A program made the translations under genes and the position numbers. The notes under the pieces were generated by a model that saw nothing but the letters and a program-made list of their open reading frames with translations, made no database searches and was not told where the DNA came from. From Coenobita brevimanus (taxonomy: Eukaryota > Arthropoda > Malacostraca > Decapoda > Coenobitidae), in assembly GCA_032717465.1 (NCBI GenBank), contig CM064681.1:16128691-16192690 (forward strand): a stretch of DNA of 64,000 bases, in the 5' to 3' direction. This document shows positions 22,001 through 32,036 of this stretch, piece by piece. The stretch's first letter is position 1. Each line of letters begins with the position of its first letter.

Positions 22001-23617
22001 TTACAACACTCCTTCTTGGAGTGGGCATACCCGTTTGTTTGGAAGGTGGCCTGGGGGCTGTCCTTGGAAGTGTAGGACGGCCATTGCCCCACCAGAAGCC
22101 CCAGAAGCGGAAGTAGAGTCCACAGGACTCGGATCATTTGAGGAGGACATCCTATGCTTTAGATCTGAAGCACCAGCAAGTTGTGCAACAACATCCCCAG
22201 GTGGGGACCGGACCTGCGGTGAACCATCAGCTTCAGCTGTCCCCTGGCTAGATTCATCAGCCTTCAGGGCAGAGGAAACAGGAGAGGGGTCGACACAAGG
22301 GTTGACAACAGAGACCTTAAGTGGCTGGTCTTCATGCTCAGAGGACTCTGACAAACAACGGTGACATTGCCAGGTACAGATGGAGCCTCAGTCATACTGG
22401 GTAAGACAGGAGAAGGAGTCCGGTCAACGTGGACATCTGCCACCACCACAGAAGTGTGCAAGTCATCAGCCACCGCAGTGGGGACGGAAACAGTTGGAGT
22501 AGCAGTCGGGGAAACATCATTCTCACAATCAGTACTAATCATGTGGACAGCTTCCTGTAAATCACGAAATGAAGGAGTGGGTACTGGAATGGTTCGAGGC
22601 TGCCTCTGAGATACAGGGCGACGCACTGATGTTCCAGAATGGACAGAAGCATAAGTAGCCACAGGCTGAAAGAAGAGAGTCTGGGCTCTCCTTTTAGCTT
22701 CAGGAAGTGAAACCCTCTCACATGTACGAGTGGACAAAATCTCCTTTTCCAGGCAGTATCTTGGACAATGTTTTGAGGAGACAGCATGAGGACCTCCACA
22801 GTGATAGCATTGAAGGGGTCCTTTACAATCACTGGTATGGCTTGGTCCTCCACACGAGATACAAACACCAGGAAGGCCAGCCTGTGTATGATGACAAAAT
22901 TTGCTGACATGTCCATACCCCTGACAGTGGAAACACCGTCTTGGGGTGGGCACATATGGCTTCACCGGAAGTGACAGCCAAGCCAGCCTCACAGAGGTAG
23001 GTAGGGTCAACTTGTTGAAAGTCAAGAAGAGGGTCGGAGTTGGGGTGGTCAGGACACCATCAATTTTTTTCTGTAGTCGCTCAACACATATCACACAAAA
23101 AGAACTCAGCTCCTCCAACAGCCGCGCCTCTGAGTATCGAAGGAGGTCACGGGAAAAAATCACTCCTCTGCACCTGTTAAAAGTAGCATGGGGAGCACAG
23201 TCAACTGCAGCATCAGAAACAGAAGTCAGCGCCTGTAATCGAGAGCTCTCCTCTGGGGAGGACACCTCAATAAGGATGTTTTCATCCCCTTGGGAACAGA
23301 TTAGGTTCCCTGCCGCAAGCTGAGACAATGGCACGGTGCAGATCAAATATGTCAAAATCCAGCATTGTCCCTTTCATAGAAGGTTTCATAACCAGATACT
23401 TTGCATATTTTTCCGGCACCTTATCGTCTGAGACGAACCCCAGAGCCGAATCAACCCGACGGGATCTCCTCCTATTCCCAGTTGAACGCTGGGGCAGAGA
23501 AGGAGAGTCCCTAGGGGCCTGAAAAGGCTCCGGAGTGGCAACGAGGGAGCTACATTCTGAAGAATGTCCAGGGACAGATGCAGTGTCATCACCAGATGTA
23601 TTTTTAACGGCAGCCAT
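22001..23617 (-). pseudogene. LINE-B1 ORF1 (gag-like, CCHC zinc knuckles)
   Basis: Starts MAAVKNTSGD at about 23617. A frameshift near 23300 moves it into the long frame ending at 22264, and another near 22300 leads to the last piece ending at 22001. Three knuckles are visible: CFHCQGYGHVSKFC, CISCGGPSHTSDC and CYHCGGPHAVSSKHC, followed by a Pro/Ser/Thr-rich tail. ORF1 proteins of this type bind the element RNA. The knuckle spacing matches B2 and B3. Confidence 0.85.
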
Positions 23618-24198
23618 GAAAACAAACAGAAACTTCATTCCCCCATTCCTCCACCCACCATGGAGCCCAACAAGGGGAGGTCATATGCCAGGGATAAATA
23701 CCACTGGTGACCCCCAGGTAGCAGGAGAGTATATGCAGGTAACCACCAGGGGACCGGGCAAGGGTGACTCCAGGACGTCAGGAGCCACCAGGCCCCCCAG
23801 TGTCTACTTGACCCTGGCCAACACATGACCAGCCGATTGACCTGGTTGGGCCCAACCAGGCTGCCCGTCTAGCCAGAATAAGGGACCAAAGAGGTGTATT
23901 GCTAGCTGCAGGGCGCATCATGCAGCATCGCTCAACCCCTAGGATTCCCGTCTCCCAGCATTACGAGACGCCACGCACGGCAAACACGTGGGGAGGCGAT
24001 GGTCCTGCCCTAGATGGCAAAAGGGCAGGGACTAGCATCACCAGCAGGCCTCCTCCACCAGTGATGTAGGGGGTGCTTGGTCCACGAGACTGACAAATGC
24101 CGAACCCTACAATGGTAGGCACGCCTCCAAAGTAGATGGCACTGCCAACCATGCTTCAAGCCCCGCCACCACGTCAAGGTGACCCCCTGCAGCAGGGG

Positions 24199-24348
24199 TA
24201 TGTGAGGGAGAGAGGTGTGAGAGGAGTGGGGGGGGGGGCTTTATCGACTAAGGAACAGGGAGAGATGGAGACTATTCTGCTGTGGCCACTCCCTTGGAGG
24301 GAGTTCCCGGAGGGAGTGAGGCATCAGAGCTACAAATAGATAGATAGA
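24199..24348 (+). pseudogene. LINE-C RT C-terminus, right fragment with GATA tail
   Basis: Continues the LINE-C frame after the LINE-B1 insertion (YVRERGVRG, then a tryptophan-containing end) and finishes in three GATA units. The 9-bp TSD at its left edge repeats 14132-14140. A run of nine or more G at 24230 breaks the frame. Confidence 0.75.
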
Positions 24349-24381
24349 TACTTAAGTATATAACCATTGCTATTTTGCAGA

Positions 24382-25446
24382 ATGAACCAGCCTGGAAGAG
24401 TGCAGCACGAAAGAGCACAAAGACCTACAGGATGTGCTGATTGACCCAAAGTTATCACAAAATGTGGTGCTATCATAGGTATGCGAGATGCTGGCATGTC
24501 TATAAAAGCCATTGGCCGGGAAACAGGATCAAGTATAAACACCGTGAGAAGGTGAATACTGCGTTGGGATGAGGGGGCATCCTTACTACCCACCCTAGAA
24601 GTGGTCGTCCACGAATATTAGCTCCAGAAAATGATCAATGCATTGGAAATGTTGTGTTACAAAGGCCTCACACATCAGCTGTTGACGTCACTCAGGAATT
24701 AGACCTACCATGCCATCCGAAAACAACGAGATGGCATGTGAATGAGGCAGGCATTTACTGTTCCGTCTCTGCTAGAAAGGAAGCAATGTCTGTGGAACAC
24801 AGGACTGCATGACTTGCATTTGCCAGACGTTATACAGAAGAGGCATACGACGCAGAATTTTGGTGTAATTTGGACGGATGAAAGTCCTCGACATCTGCTC
24901 CCAAGGCTCGTGTATGTTGGCGAATACCAAACACAAGATATGCAAAAGAAAACATTCAGGAGCAGCACACGATTGGCCGCAGTAGTGTTTCTTTTCATGG
25001 ATGGATGTGGGCAGAAGGACTTGGGGATCTCACACCCATTGAGGGTAACCTTACAGCGGCGAAATATGTCGATATTTTGAATGGAATGTTACAATCTATT
25101 CGTGAGAGGGTAATTGCAGCTCCAGCCCCTACTAGATATGTCCATGATAGAGCACCAATTCATATGAGCCAAGTGGTAAGGCAATGCTTCGGAGAAAATC
25201 CAGAATTTGAAGTTACAGAATGGCCAAGCAAGGGTTGTGATATCAATGTTAGAGAATGTTTGGGCAATGATGGTCAGGACATGGGATATCCGGGATGCGA
25301 GGAACAGAGAAAATATCATAAATCATGCCATGGCAGAATGGGAGAATATAAGACATATTTCAAACTATTGTCAGTATTTGGTAGATTCTGTTCCTAGTAG
25401 GTTACACACAATCATACAAGCTAATGGAGGGTGGGCGAAATATTAG
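24382..25446 (+). pseudogene. Tc1-family transposase, multiply disrupted
   Basis: Plus strand in at least three frames. The N-terminal DNA-binding helix-turn-helix follows ATG 24382 (IIGMRDAGMSIKAIGRE). The catalytic region has VIWTDES (first Asp) and a GWMWAEG-like tract shifted in frame near 24995. Next is GDLTPIEGNLTAAKYVDIL, then HDRAPIHMSQVVR, where the DDE family normally has a second Asp (D-N/D-x-P/A-x-H). Then EWPSKGCDINV and, in another frame, ENVWAMMVRTWDIRDA (the Glu of DD34E). It ends QANGGWAKY. The stops and shifts make it dead. The stretch ttttgcag just before the ATG resembles a splice acceptor. Confidence 0.85.
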
Positions 25447-26063
25447 GTGCTTGGACATATAATAATTAGATAACTGCAGGAGTCTAAAAACAGTATGCTA
25501 CTAATGGTCATAATATAAAGTAAATCGTATACTGCTGTAAAGGGAAGTAACGTGTTTTTTGTTTGTTGTTTATGTTATATTTACTATGTTACAAATACTG
25601 TATACACATAACATATGTTATTCACTAATTGATGCTGTTCATAATGAACCGCTATGAAAATAATTAATCACATTATTTCTGTTTATAGATAATAGAACAC
25701 CATATTTTTTTTCTACGATATTAGGATTATAATCCGTAAATTTGATATAGTCCTAAATAAACTAATAATGTAAATCGATATTATTTTCCTCTGTCCACTC
25801 ATTCCTGCTGTATCATACACACAAATTACACAACCATGTGGAATGATAATGCCGTCAGTGTGACTGATATGAGTGGGTAAGTTGTAACCATTTAAAACAC
25901 ATATATAATCCTCCTTAAAGACAATTTAAAGGTTTTAAGTGGATAAATAGTTGCAATGTTAGGTGGGTAGTAAGGTTGCTTTTATCGTACGATATTTTGA
26001 TAAATCAGTCCATGGATTAAAAATATCTAATTATACGAACCCCTTGGGTTCGATTTAGTTATG
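25447..26063. other. Tc1 element right interior, non-coding
   Basis: A-T rich spacer between the transposase stop and the right TIR. No coding, tandem repeat or similarity to other parts of the window was seen. Confidence 0.5.
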
Positions 26064-26239
26064 ACGAAATGAAGCATGATTTGAGCAGTAAGTCGTGTAC
26101 ACCCACCTCCCACCCTCCTACACCGCCTCTGACCCCCTAACAATCCACCCAGACGTGCCACAGTGTTATCAGACTCGAATTGCCACGAGATACTGCAGCT
26201 CCGGCCAAGGGGGGGTCCGTTTCTTTTTATGAGTGACTG
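26064..26239 (-). repeat. Right TIR of the Tc1-like element
   Basis: Inverted copy of 12708-12882, ending ...GAGTGACTG followed by the TA target. The arms share the outermost 16 bp closely and a 40-bp G-rich core almost exactly. Confidence 0.85.
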
Positions 26240-26650
26240 TACATCTCACTGCCATGACATGAACCAACTTTCCTTGAACCTTCAGGTTCATGGACCAGAA
26301 GTCCAGATCACATACCATGGACATCAGATAGTCCAGACCAAAAAGGCAAGCATCCTCCAGCTTGGCTACATAGACTGGAAGCATGGCCACCTGCCCTGCC
26401 ATTTCAGTTTGGACATTCAAGGGTTCCCTCAGTTCACCCCTGTACCCATTTACACCACACAATGATTCTGATGACTCAGGCAGATACCGATGATGTAACA
26501 CATCAGGCCCCACAAAACTCTGCTCTGAGGCTGATTCAGTGACCAGGGAACACTTCTTGCTGTCTATTCTTTCGTCTACTTGCACATTGTCAACCGCAGT
26601 TCTCCTGCAGTTTCCAAGCATGGGGCTACTTGGGAAAAACCGGCTGGTGG
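26240..26650 (-). pseudogene. Ty3/gypsy protease region
   Basis: The minus frame 26621-26240 reads AVDNVQVDER at the position of the protease active site; the expected D-T/S-G triad is not preserved. It then reads ACLFGLDYLMSMVCDLDF and KLVHVMAV, typical of the protease end in this gypsy group. The frame runs into the Tc1 right TIR at 26239 and picks up about 22 unrelated residues from it. The real continuation is at 12705. Confidence 0.8.
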
Positions 26651-27695
26651 TTGCCCCTTAACACCAGCCTCCACTAGTTTCCCGCTTGTTTCTGGTCTTC
26701 TGCAGCCTTGTTCTTATCCTCGTTTTTCTCGTTTGGACACTCTGAACTGAAGTGTCCCACCTCACCATATGTCCAACACCCCCTTTTTGTTTTACAATCA
26801 GAGATTTCCTTGCACTGCTCTGTACTTGCTCCTTTTTCCATTTACAACAATTTTCCTTCTTGTGTCCCGGCTTCCTGCAGAACCAGCAACCTCCTCCGGT
26901 CTTCTCCTGTTTTCTCCTCCACTTGTGGCAGTCCTCTTTCCTAAGTCCTGGCTTTTAACAGTACTAGCAACTTCCTTCAAATTTTCACATACCTGCACCT
27001 TTCTTGCCTTGAATCCTGCACTACGATCTGCCTGAAAAGTGGATGTACTGAATTTGACGTAGGAGTCAAATTCCAGACCCTGGCTAGTGCTTTTTGCTTG
27101 CTTTTGGGTTTGTCTGCTTCACTTGCACTTTCAACTCTACATTGAGAAAAGCGTCGATGAACTGGTCCCTCAGAGGAATAGCCAACAAGTTAGTGTTTCC
27201 AGGGTATGCCTTGTGTGCCATATTCTTCAGATCATGAGCAAGTTGCTGGAGAGGTTCACATCGAGCCCGTACATGGGTCCAGAATCTTGCCCTGTAAACC
27301 TCAGTCTGGTACATGGTCCCATATCTGCACTTCAGCATTTCTACTAGGGATTGATAACTGTTCCTCTCCTCCACTGACATCTGCCCAAGGATCTCATTGC
27401 AGCACCCTTAAGGATAGTAGAAAGCTCCACTGCCCTCTGCCTATCAACTCAACCATTCTGATCAGTGAATAACTCAAAATGCGCATAGTAAGCTTACCAG
27501 GATACTTTTGCCATCAAATTCCTGAGGTTTCTTTTTAATTGCACCCCCATTATAGCCATACACTTCTCAGGTTTCGGATCTAAAAATTGGACCATCATAA
27601 TTAAGTCCAGGACTCAAAATTCCTGCATTCTAATTATTCTACCCCGTAATGCTACCTTTAGATGCCTGTGATTATTCAAGATTCACCATATACTG

Positions 27696-27731
<36 letters not shown>

Positions 27732-28351
27732 CTTCCTGTACTAATCTCAGCCTCAGCAGTGCAAGATTTCTCTACAACCTCAATTCTCTCTCTAATTATC
27801 TTTAACTGTTCGTCTACGTGCTTAAACTGGTCTTTAAGATGCTATCTGCACTCCATCATGTTATTGCTTACCTCACACTTCTGTTATAGCTCAGCATATA
27901 CTTCCTCCTTCAGCTCTTGTTGTTCTTTCTTCATTTCCCACATGAAAGTGTCTAGCTGTCCCTGCATCCCGAGTCGTTACTCTATCTGTTGCTCCTGTAA
28001 CGTCTCCTGAAGCCATTCGTACTGCTTATTCTATTCTTCACGTAATGCATCTAGTTGTTCACTTTGTTCTCGTAGTTGTTTTCTGAATTCTTTCTGTCCA
28101 TCATTTTGTGTTTGTAGTTGTTCACTTTGTGCTTGTAGTTGTTCATTGAGTTCTTTCTGTCTGTCACTTTTTGCTTGTAAGTGTTCAGTTTGTGCTTGTA
28201 GTTGTTCACTGAGTTCTTTCTTGAGCTCTTTCTGTCCTGCCATTTGTGCTCATAGTTGTTCACTTTGTGCTTATTGAAACTTCAAGATTACAGCCAGAGA
28301 TGTCTCTTCCTGCCTAGCTTGGCCTCTTGTCTGTACACCTTCTGCCTCCAT
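26651..28351 (-). pseudogene. Ty3/gypsy gag with coiled coil and zinc knuckles
   Basis: Starts near ATG 28351 (MEAEGVQTRG), shortly after the primer-binding site. The N-terminal part (28243-28031) is a coiled coil of three or four near-repeats of about 19 residues, QKELxEQLQAQSEQLQ type. A capsid-like region (27600-27084) holds VEERNSYQSLVEMLKCRYG and a PLQQLAHDLKNMA segment. A basic C-terminus has up to three CCHC knuckles (about 26960-26735), for example CWFCRKPGHKKENC and CWTYGEVGHFSSEC. Stops and frameshifts interrupt it, and a 31-nt T run (27701-27731) lies in the middle. Confidence 0.82.
27701..27731. repeat. Poly-T run in gypsy gag
   Basis: 31 consecutive T (poly-A on the gag strand), between the coiled-coil and capsid parts of gag. 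It is either slippage expansion or the tail of a very short retroposed insert. No flanking TSD was recognised. Confidence 0.9.
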
Positions 28352-28571
28352 GTTGAAGCACTTTTCGGTCCCATTGCTAACACCACTGTTACATACCCGA
28401 CCCACACTGCCACAGGCTCCAACAGCAGTAGTTCAATATAGGATGTTGCCCAGTGAACAGTTCTTCCTATGGTCAACCGTTTAGTATGGAAGAACTTGTT
28501 TGGCTCAGGCATGGTAAATAAACACTCGCTTCTCAAGTTCGTGGTCGTTATTCACTAAATAACTACACCTA

Positions 28572-29044
28572 ACCCATGGATTGCGAGCCACAGCCCAGGC
28601 TGGGTAGTGTCACATTGCGAGCCACAGCCCAGGCTGGGTAGTGTCACACTGCGAGCCACAGCTCAGGCTGTGCTGGCCGTGCATTACTGTACACAACTCA
28701 ACCCCTACACAAACTTATGCATGGCACTACGCAAAGACGGAGAAAGAGAGAGATTTTTTTTCTTTTCAACAGATGATACCCTGGATGTTTATCTTCAAGT
28801 CTGCAATAAACAAAACCCCCCCAAAAATATTTTGATTTTTAAAATTTCTTCACTAATCCCATACGTAAAATTATGCATGGCCCTACGCAAAGAATGAGAG
28901 AGATGTTTTTTTTTTTCTTTTCACCAGATGATGCCCTGGATGTTTATCTTCAAGTTTAAAATAAACAAGAAAAATATATTTTTCCATCATTTTTTGCGTA
29001 CCATGGGGTGGCATGAAAAAAAGCTAATTGTGCAATCCACGGGT
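28572..29044. mobile_element. TA-target MITE in the 5' LTR
   Basis: Inverted ends ACCCATGGATTGC and GCAATCCACGGGT, with TA at each side (28570-28571 and 29045-29046). Removing the element and one TA gives a sequence that aligns base for base with the other LTR (about 5400-5413). Inside are a 34-bp tandem repeat (three units from 28580) and a duplication of about 155 bp. No coding was seen. Confidence 0.85.
28580..28680. repeat. 34-bp tandem repeat within the MITE
   Basis: Three units starting ATTGCGAGCCACAGC. The first two are identical over 34 bp and the third diverges after about 22 bp. The unit begins with the inner end of the MITE's own terminal repeat, so the tip itself seems to have been duplicated. 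Confidence 0.9.
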
Positions 29045-29497
29045 TAGCACTTGCCAACTACACTTAACTGTTTTCACAAGTACCGGAGCTATACAATCTT
29101 CACTAGGTCGCAGTGACACTGAACTACACTGAAACTAAAAATTGAAACGAAACTGACTCCCCTAGGCACTTCCATCTCCTTAAATAGCCTTCCCTACTTC
29201 CCCAAAGTTCTAGTGCACTCTCGAAGAAGCAACAGTTACCACTCAAGAGACATTCAAAATATCCCCAAGTTTTCTTACACTACGTAACACTCCAAACCAT
29301 TTAGCATACAAACTGAAGTAAAATTACATAATTTAACAAACAATTACATAAATGAAACAGAAAAAGGGCACAAAATGTAAAGCATAAATTTACAGACTAC
29401 CTACGCTCACAATTAACAGGCTAACTGGCAACTGTGAATCGTAACAAAAAATAAGAGAAGTACTGAGAACAAATCTAGCAAATCCCTCTTCTCAACA

Positions 29498-29853
29498 CCA
29501 CTGTGAGGCTAAAAATGGTATCATTGTAGAAAACTTTTTAGAGGTAGTTGTAGTATGATTTTCGTTTGTAGTGATCCCCTACCTTTCAACTAGTTTCACG
29601 CTGTAAAGTGGGTCCACAATATTCTGCAGTGTTTCTTTTGATTCTTCAATAGATATTCTGGAATGTCAGTAGTGTTTGTTTTAACGAATTTTAATTCAAC
29701 TGTTTTTTTTTTCCTGGGATTGAATTCGCATCAGTTCCAACGACAGTCGAACTCTTAAATCATTAGGCTTCTTCCATCTGCCGTAGGCTTCTTCCATCTG
29801 CCGTAAAGTTTCTTTCTAAGTAGCTAGAAGACTTTACCGTTTAGTATGGATCG

Positions 29854-29894
<41 letters not shown>

Positions 29895-30978
29895 TGAGAT
29901 AACATTACTTAACTTTTCCGTATATTTTGGATATTTTTCTATTATTCTTTTGTCTTCACTGTATATGCCTTTACAATAAGATAAACTCCATTCCATTCGC
30001 TCTTCCATCATTAATTTTCTATTTTACTTTTTTACTTTTCAGGATAACACGAATGTATTGATAATCATAACGTTCTTTTCGAAATTGTTTTACCATATTG
30101 CGCTCAATTTTCTGTAATTTAATTCAAAATATCCTCCAGTCGTCTTATGTTAGGTCGTCTTACTGTCTGCTTTTGCATGAGCAGTATTAGCTTTGTATCA
30201 TTCCAAACCTTTTCATTTCCAGGTTACTAAATTGATGAAGCATAAAAACTTGATTATTTTCATAGCTCTTTAATTATTACTCTTCATACCCATTCAATTA
30301 CGCATTTCGGTTGCTGGAGTTAATAGAAGATTGTAATGTAAACGTAAGATAGTTTTTAGACAGTGATAGGAGGGTTTTCTGAAGGGATTAGTAGAGAATG
30401 GGGAGGAAATGAAGAAATAGAGGAAAAAGGAAAACCATTATCATCTAGTATCTAAATGATAAAGAACACTACCATTTTAAATCGCTGGCTAAATGTATTA
30501 ATAAACTGGGAGGGGAGGGGAAGGAGGAATGAAAGTGGAAAGGGAGGAAAGATAACATTTCGAAAAATCAGAGAAATAAAGAAGAGACGGACTGACCATT
30601 ATGAATGGATGAGAAAAGAGTGGCGATAAACAGGGAGTAGATTGTAGCACCAGTCGAGCAGGGTGGTGCGCCCAAGGTGGATGACAGGGAGAGCTGGAGC
30701 TCCCGTTTCATCAGCCCTCGGGACTAGCTCCAGACCATCCGCCTTTGCCGAACTTTTTCAGTGTTTCAGTACACAGAGAGCAGGCCAGCATACACGCCAA
30801 TACAAGTTCATCTAACTATCAACAGCAAACTACATGCAAATTATGCACTTCAGTTCCTATGCAAAAGTTCACGAAAAGAAAATGACGTCTACTAACCAAA
30901 CCTCAGAGTCCCCAGGGTGGGGGGAGGGACCATAAAAGCCCCCACCATCCGCCCCTCTCCCACTGACTACCAAGCGAG
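29498..30978. other. Intergenic, no gene; (CT)n and short repeats
   Basis: Contains a (CT)n microsatellite (29852-29891), a perfect 20-bp tandem duplication starting TAGGCTTCTTCC (29762-29801) and a purine-rich stretch (30500-30560). The segment 30760-30950 resembles 13409-13580 (see that entry) and contains ACCATAAAAGCCC, a TATA-like element 30-60 bp upstream of the LINE-A copy. No coding frames of note. Confidence 0.55.
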
Positions 30979-31456
30979 ATGCCCGGAACCACTGTCTGAC
31001 TCACTTTTTCCTTCTGCAACATTCGCGGCCGTCCTTTAATTTGCTCTCTGTTGAGCACCATATCTCCTCCTCAAAACCTAACCTTCTCTTCCTTACTGAG
31101 ACTCAGCTGTCAAAGGTGACTGATAGCAAACCCTTCTCAGTATCGTCCCACTTTCTCTACACTCACTTCAAAGCCAAAGGTGAATGTGTTTATGTATGCA
31201 ACAACATATCTTGCTTTTGTGTTCTTGAACTTGAATCTTCTGCATTCTCTACTATCTGGTTTCGGCTTTCCTGTCATTTTCTGACTTAATCTGTGCTGTT
31301 TACTTATCCCCTAATTCTACTGGCTATGAAAAATTCTTCAACTATCTTACTTCTATGTTGGAACACATCCTGTCCATTTCTTTTTCTCTGAAATCTCCAT
31401 TCTAGGAGATTTCAAAGTTCACCACCACCTTTGGCTCTTCTCTCCTTTTACTGACC
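30979..31456 (+). pseudogene. LINE-A3 endonuclease N-terminal part
   Basis: Encodes the start of an APE-type endonuclease in shifting frames: FCNIRGRP followed by SVEHHIS, LLFLTETQLS (catalytic Glu), VCNNISCF and a LGDF-like strand (GDFKVHHHLW for the D-x-N motif). It is cut at TTTTACTGACC by LINE-B2, and the protein continues at 37683. A similar stretch starts copy A4 at 51293. Confidence 0.8.
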
Positions 31457-32036
31457 CCGCTGCAGGGGGTCACCTTGACTTGGTGGCGGGGCTTGAAGCG
31501 TGGTTCGCGGTGCCACCTACTTTGGAGGCATGCCTACCTTTGTAGGGTTCGGTATTTGTCGGCCTCGTGGACCAAGCACCCCCTACATCACTGGTGAAGG
31601 AGTGCTGCTGGTGATGTTAGTCCATGCCCATTGCCATCTGGGGCCGGACTGTTGCCTCCCCACGTGTTTGCCGTGTGTGGCGTCCCGTAATGCTGGGAGA
31701 CGGGAGTCCTGGAGGTTGAGCGATGCTGCACGCTGCGCCCTGCAGCTAGCATTACACCTCTTTGGTCCCTTATTCTGGCTAGACAGGCGGCCTGGTTGGG
31801 CCCGACTAGGTCAATCGGCTGGTCATGCGTTGGCTAGGGTCAAGTGGGCACTGGGGGGCCTGGTGGCTCCTATCGTCCTGGAGTCACTCTTGCCTAGGTC
31901 CCCTAGTGGTTACCTGCGTATATTCCTCCGCTACCCCTGGGGTCGTCAGTGGTACTGGCCCTGACATATGACCTCCCCCTGTTGGGCTTCGTGGTGGGTG
32001 GGGAGGTGGGGGAATGAAAGTTTTTTGTAATGCATT

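Larger units (their letters stand above)
14141..24198 (-). mobile_element. LINE-B copy B1 (I-group LINE with RNase H), with two nested insertions
   Basis: Minus-strand order is 5' UTR (24198-23618), ORF1 with CCHC knuckles, ORF2 with endonuclease, RT and RNase H, then a 3' hairpin and (TCAA)n tail (14141-14165). It is flanked by a 9-bp TSD TATGTGAGG (14132-14140 and 24199-24207) inside LINE-C. Removing LINE-A2 and the 15782-17145 transposon leaves about 6.25 kb, matching the other two copies. Its protein is clearly diverged from B2 and B3, so it belongs to an older or separate subfamily. The ORF1/EN/RT/RNase H layout fits the I or Nimb group; the clade is inferred. Confidence 0.9.
13770..24348 (+). 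mobile_element. LINE-C (RTE/CR1-like), 3' fragment split by LINE-B1
   Basis: The left part (13770-14140) encodes the C-terminal end of a LINE reverse transcriptase: MPTLTYAS, a RDGVRSE-like region, a RWFGHVER motif and a GPGARGRPP motif. The frame is cut at 14140 and resumes at 24199 with the ERGVRG continuation and a short C-terminus before a GATA tail (24336-24348). This protein end is widespread in decapod genomes (established knowledge, from memory). It lies inside the Tc1 element and is 5'-truncated. Confidence 0.8.
12708..26239 (+). mobile_element. Tc1-like DNA transposon with long terminal inverted repeats, filled by LINEs
   Basis: Terminal inverted repeats of about 175 bp (12708-12882 and about 26064-26239) begin CAGTCACTCATAAAA on each strand. 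A TA flanks each end (12706-12707 and 26240-26241). The gypsy reading frame continues across the two TA flanks. A Tc1-family transposase pseudogene on the plus strand lies near the right end. The 13.5 kb length is due to LINE-C and everything nested in it. Without these the element would be about 3 kb. Long TIRs and TA targets fit Tc1/mariner. Confidence 0.88.
5216..29497 (-). mobile_element. Ty3/gypsy LTR retrotransposon, expanded by nested insertions
   Basis: Minus-strand order is 5' LTR (29497-28387), gag (from about 28351), protease, RT, RNase H, integrase (ending about 6240) and 3' LTR (6063-5216). That is the Ty3/gypsy order. Subtracting the Tigger, piggyBac, Tc1, LTR-MITE and SINE-like inserts with their TSDs leaves about 6.8 kb, normal for the family. 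The LTRs look roughly 85% identical by eye, and all genes carry frameshifts or stops, so the copy is old and dead. Next to the 5' LTR the minus strand reads TGGTGTTAGCAATGGG, a candidate primer-binding site. No clear 4-5 bp TSD is visible; ACTGT occurs beside one end and two bases off the other. Confidence 0.88.
28387..29497 (-). repeat. 5' LTR of the Ty3/gypsy element, carrying a MITE
   Basis: Partner of 5216-6063; aligned parts are roughly 85% identical by eye. It is interrupted by the 473-bp MITE at 28572-29044 and lacks the SINE-like insert of the other LTR. The ends match: TGTTACAT at the low-coordinate end and CTCAACA at the high end. Confidence 0.85.

Noticed and set aside
21610..23638. 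Plus-strand open frames across LINE-B1 ORF1 and endonuclease
   Set aside because: Shadows of the minus-strand LINE-B1 genes, which have CCHC and endonuclease motifs; the plus frames have none.
24705..24998. Minus-strand 97-codon open frame
   Set aside because: Lies antisense to the recognisable Tc1 transposase; no motifs of its own.
26169..26239. C-terminal extension of the gypsy protease frame (RTPPWPELQY part)
   Set aside because: It is the translation of the Tc1 right TIR, not gypsy sequence. The true continuation lies at 12705 on the other side of the Tc1 element.
5216..29497. Two or more separate gypsy elements instead of one
   Set aside because: Gag, protease, RT, RNase H and integrase each occur once, in order, and the reading frame resumes across each insertion, so a single element explains all pieces.
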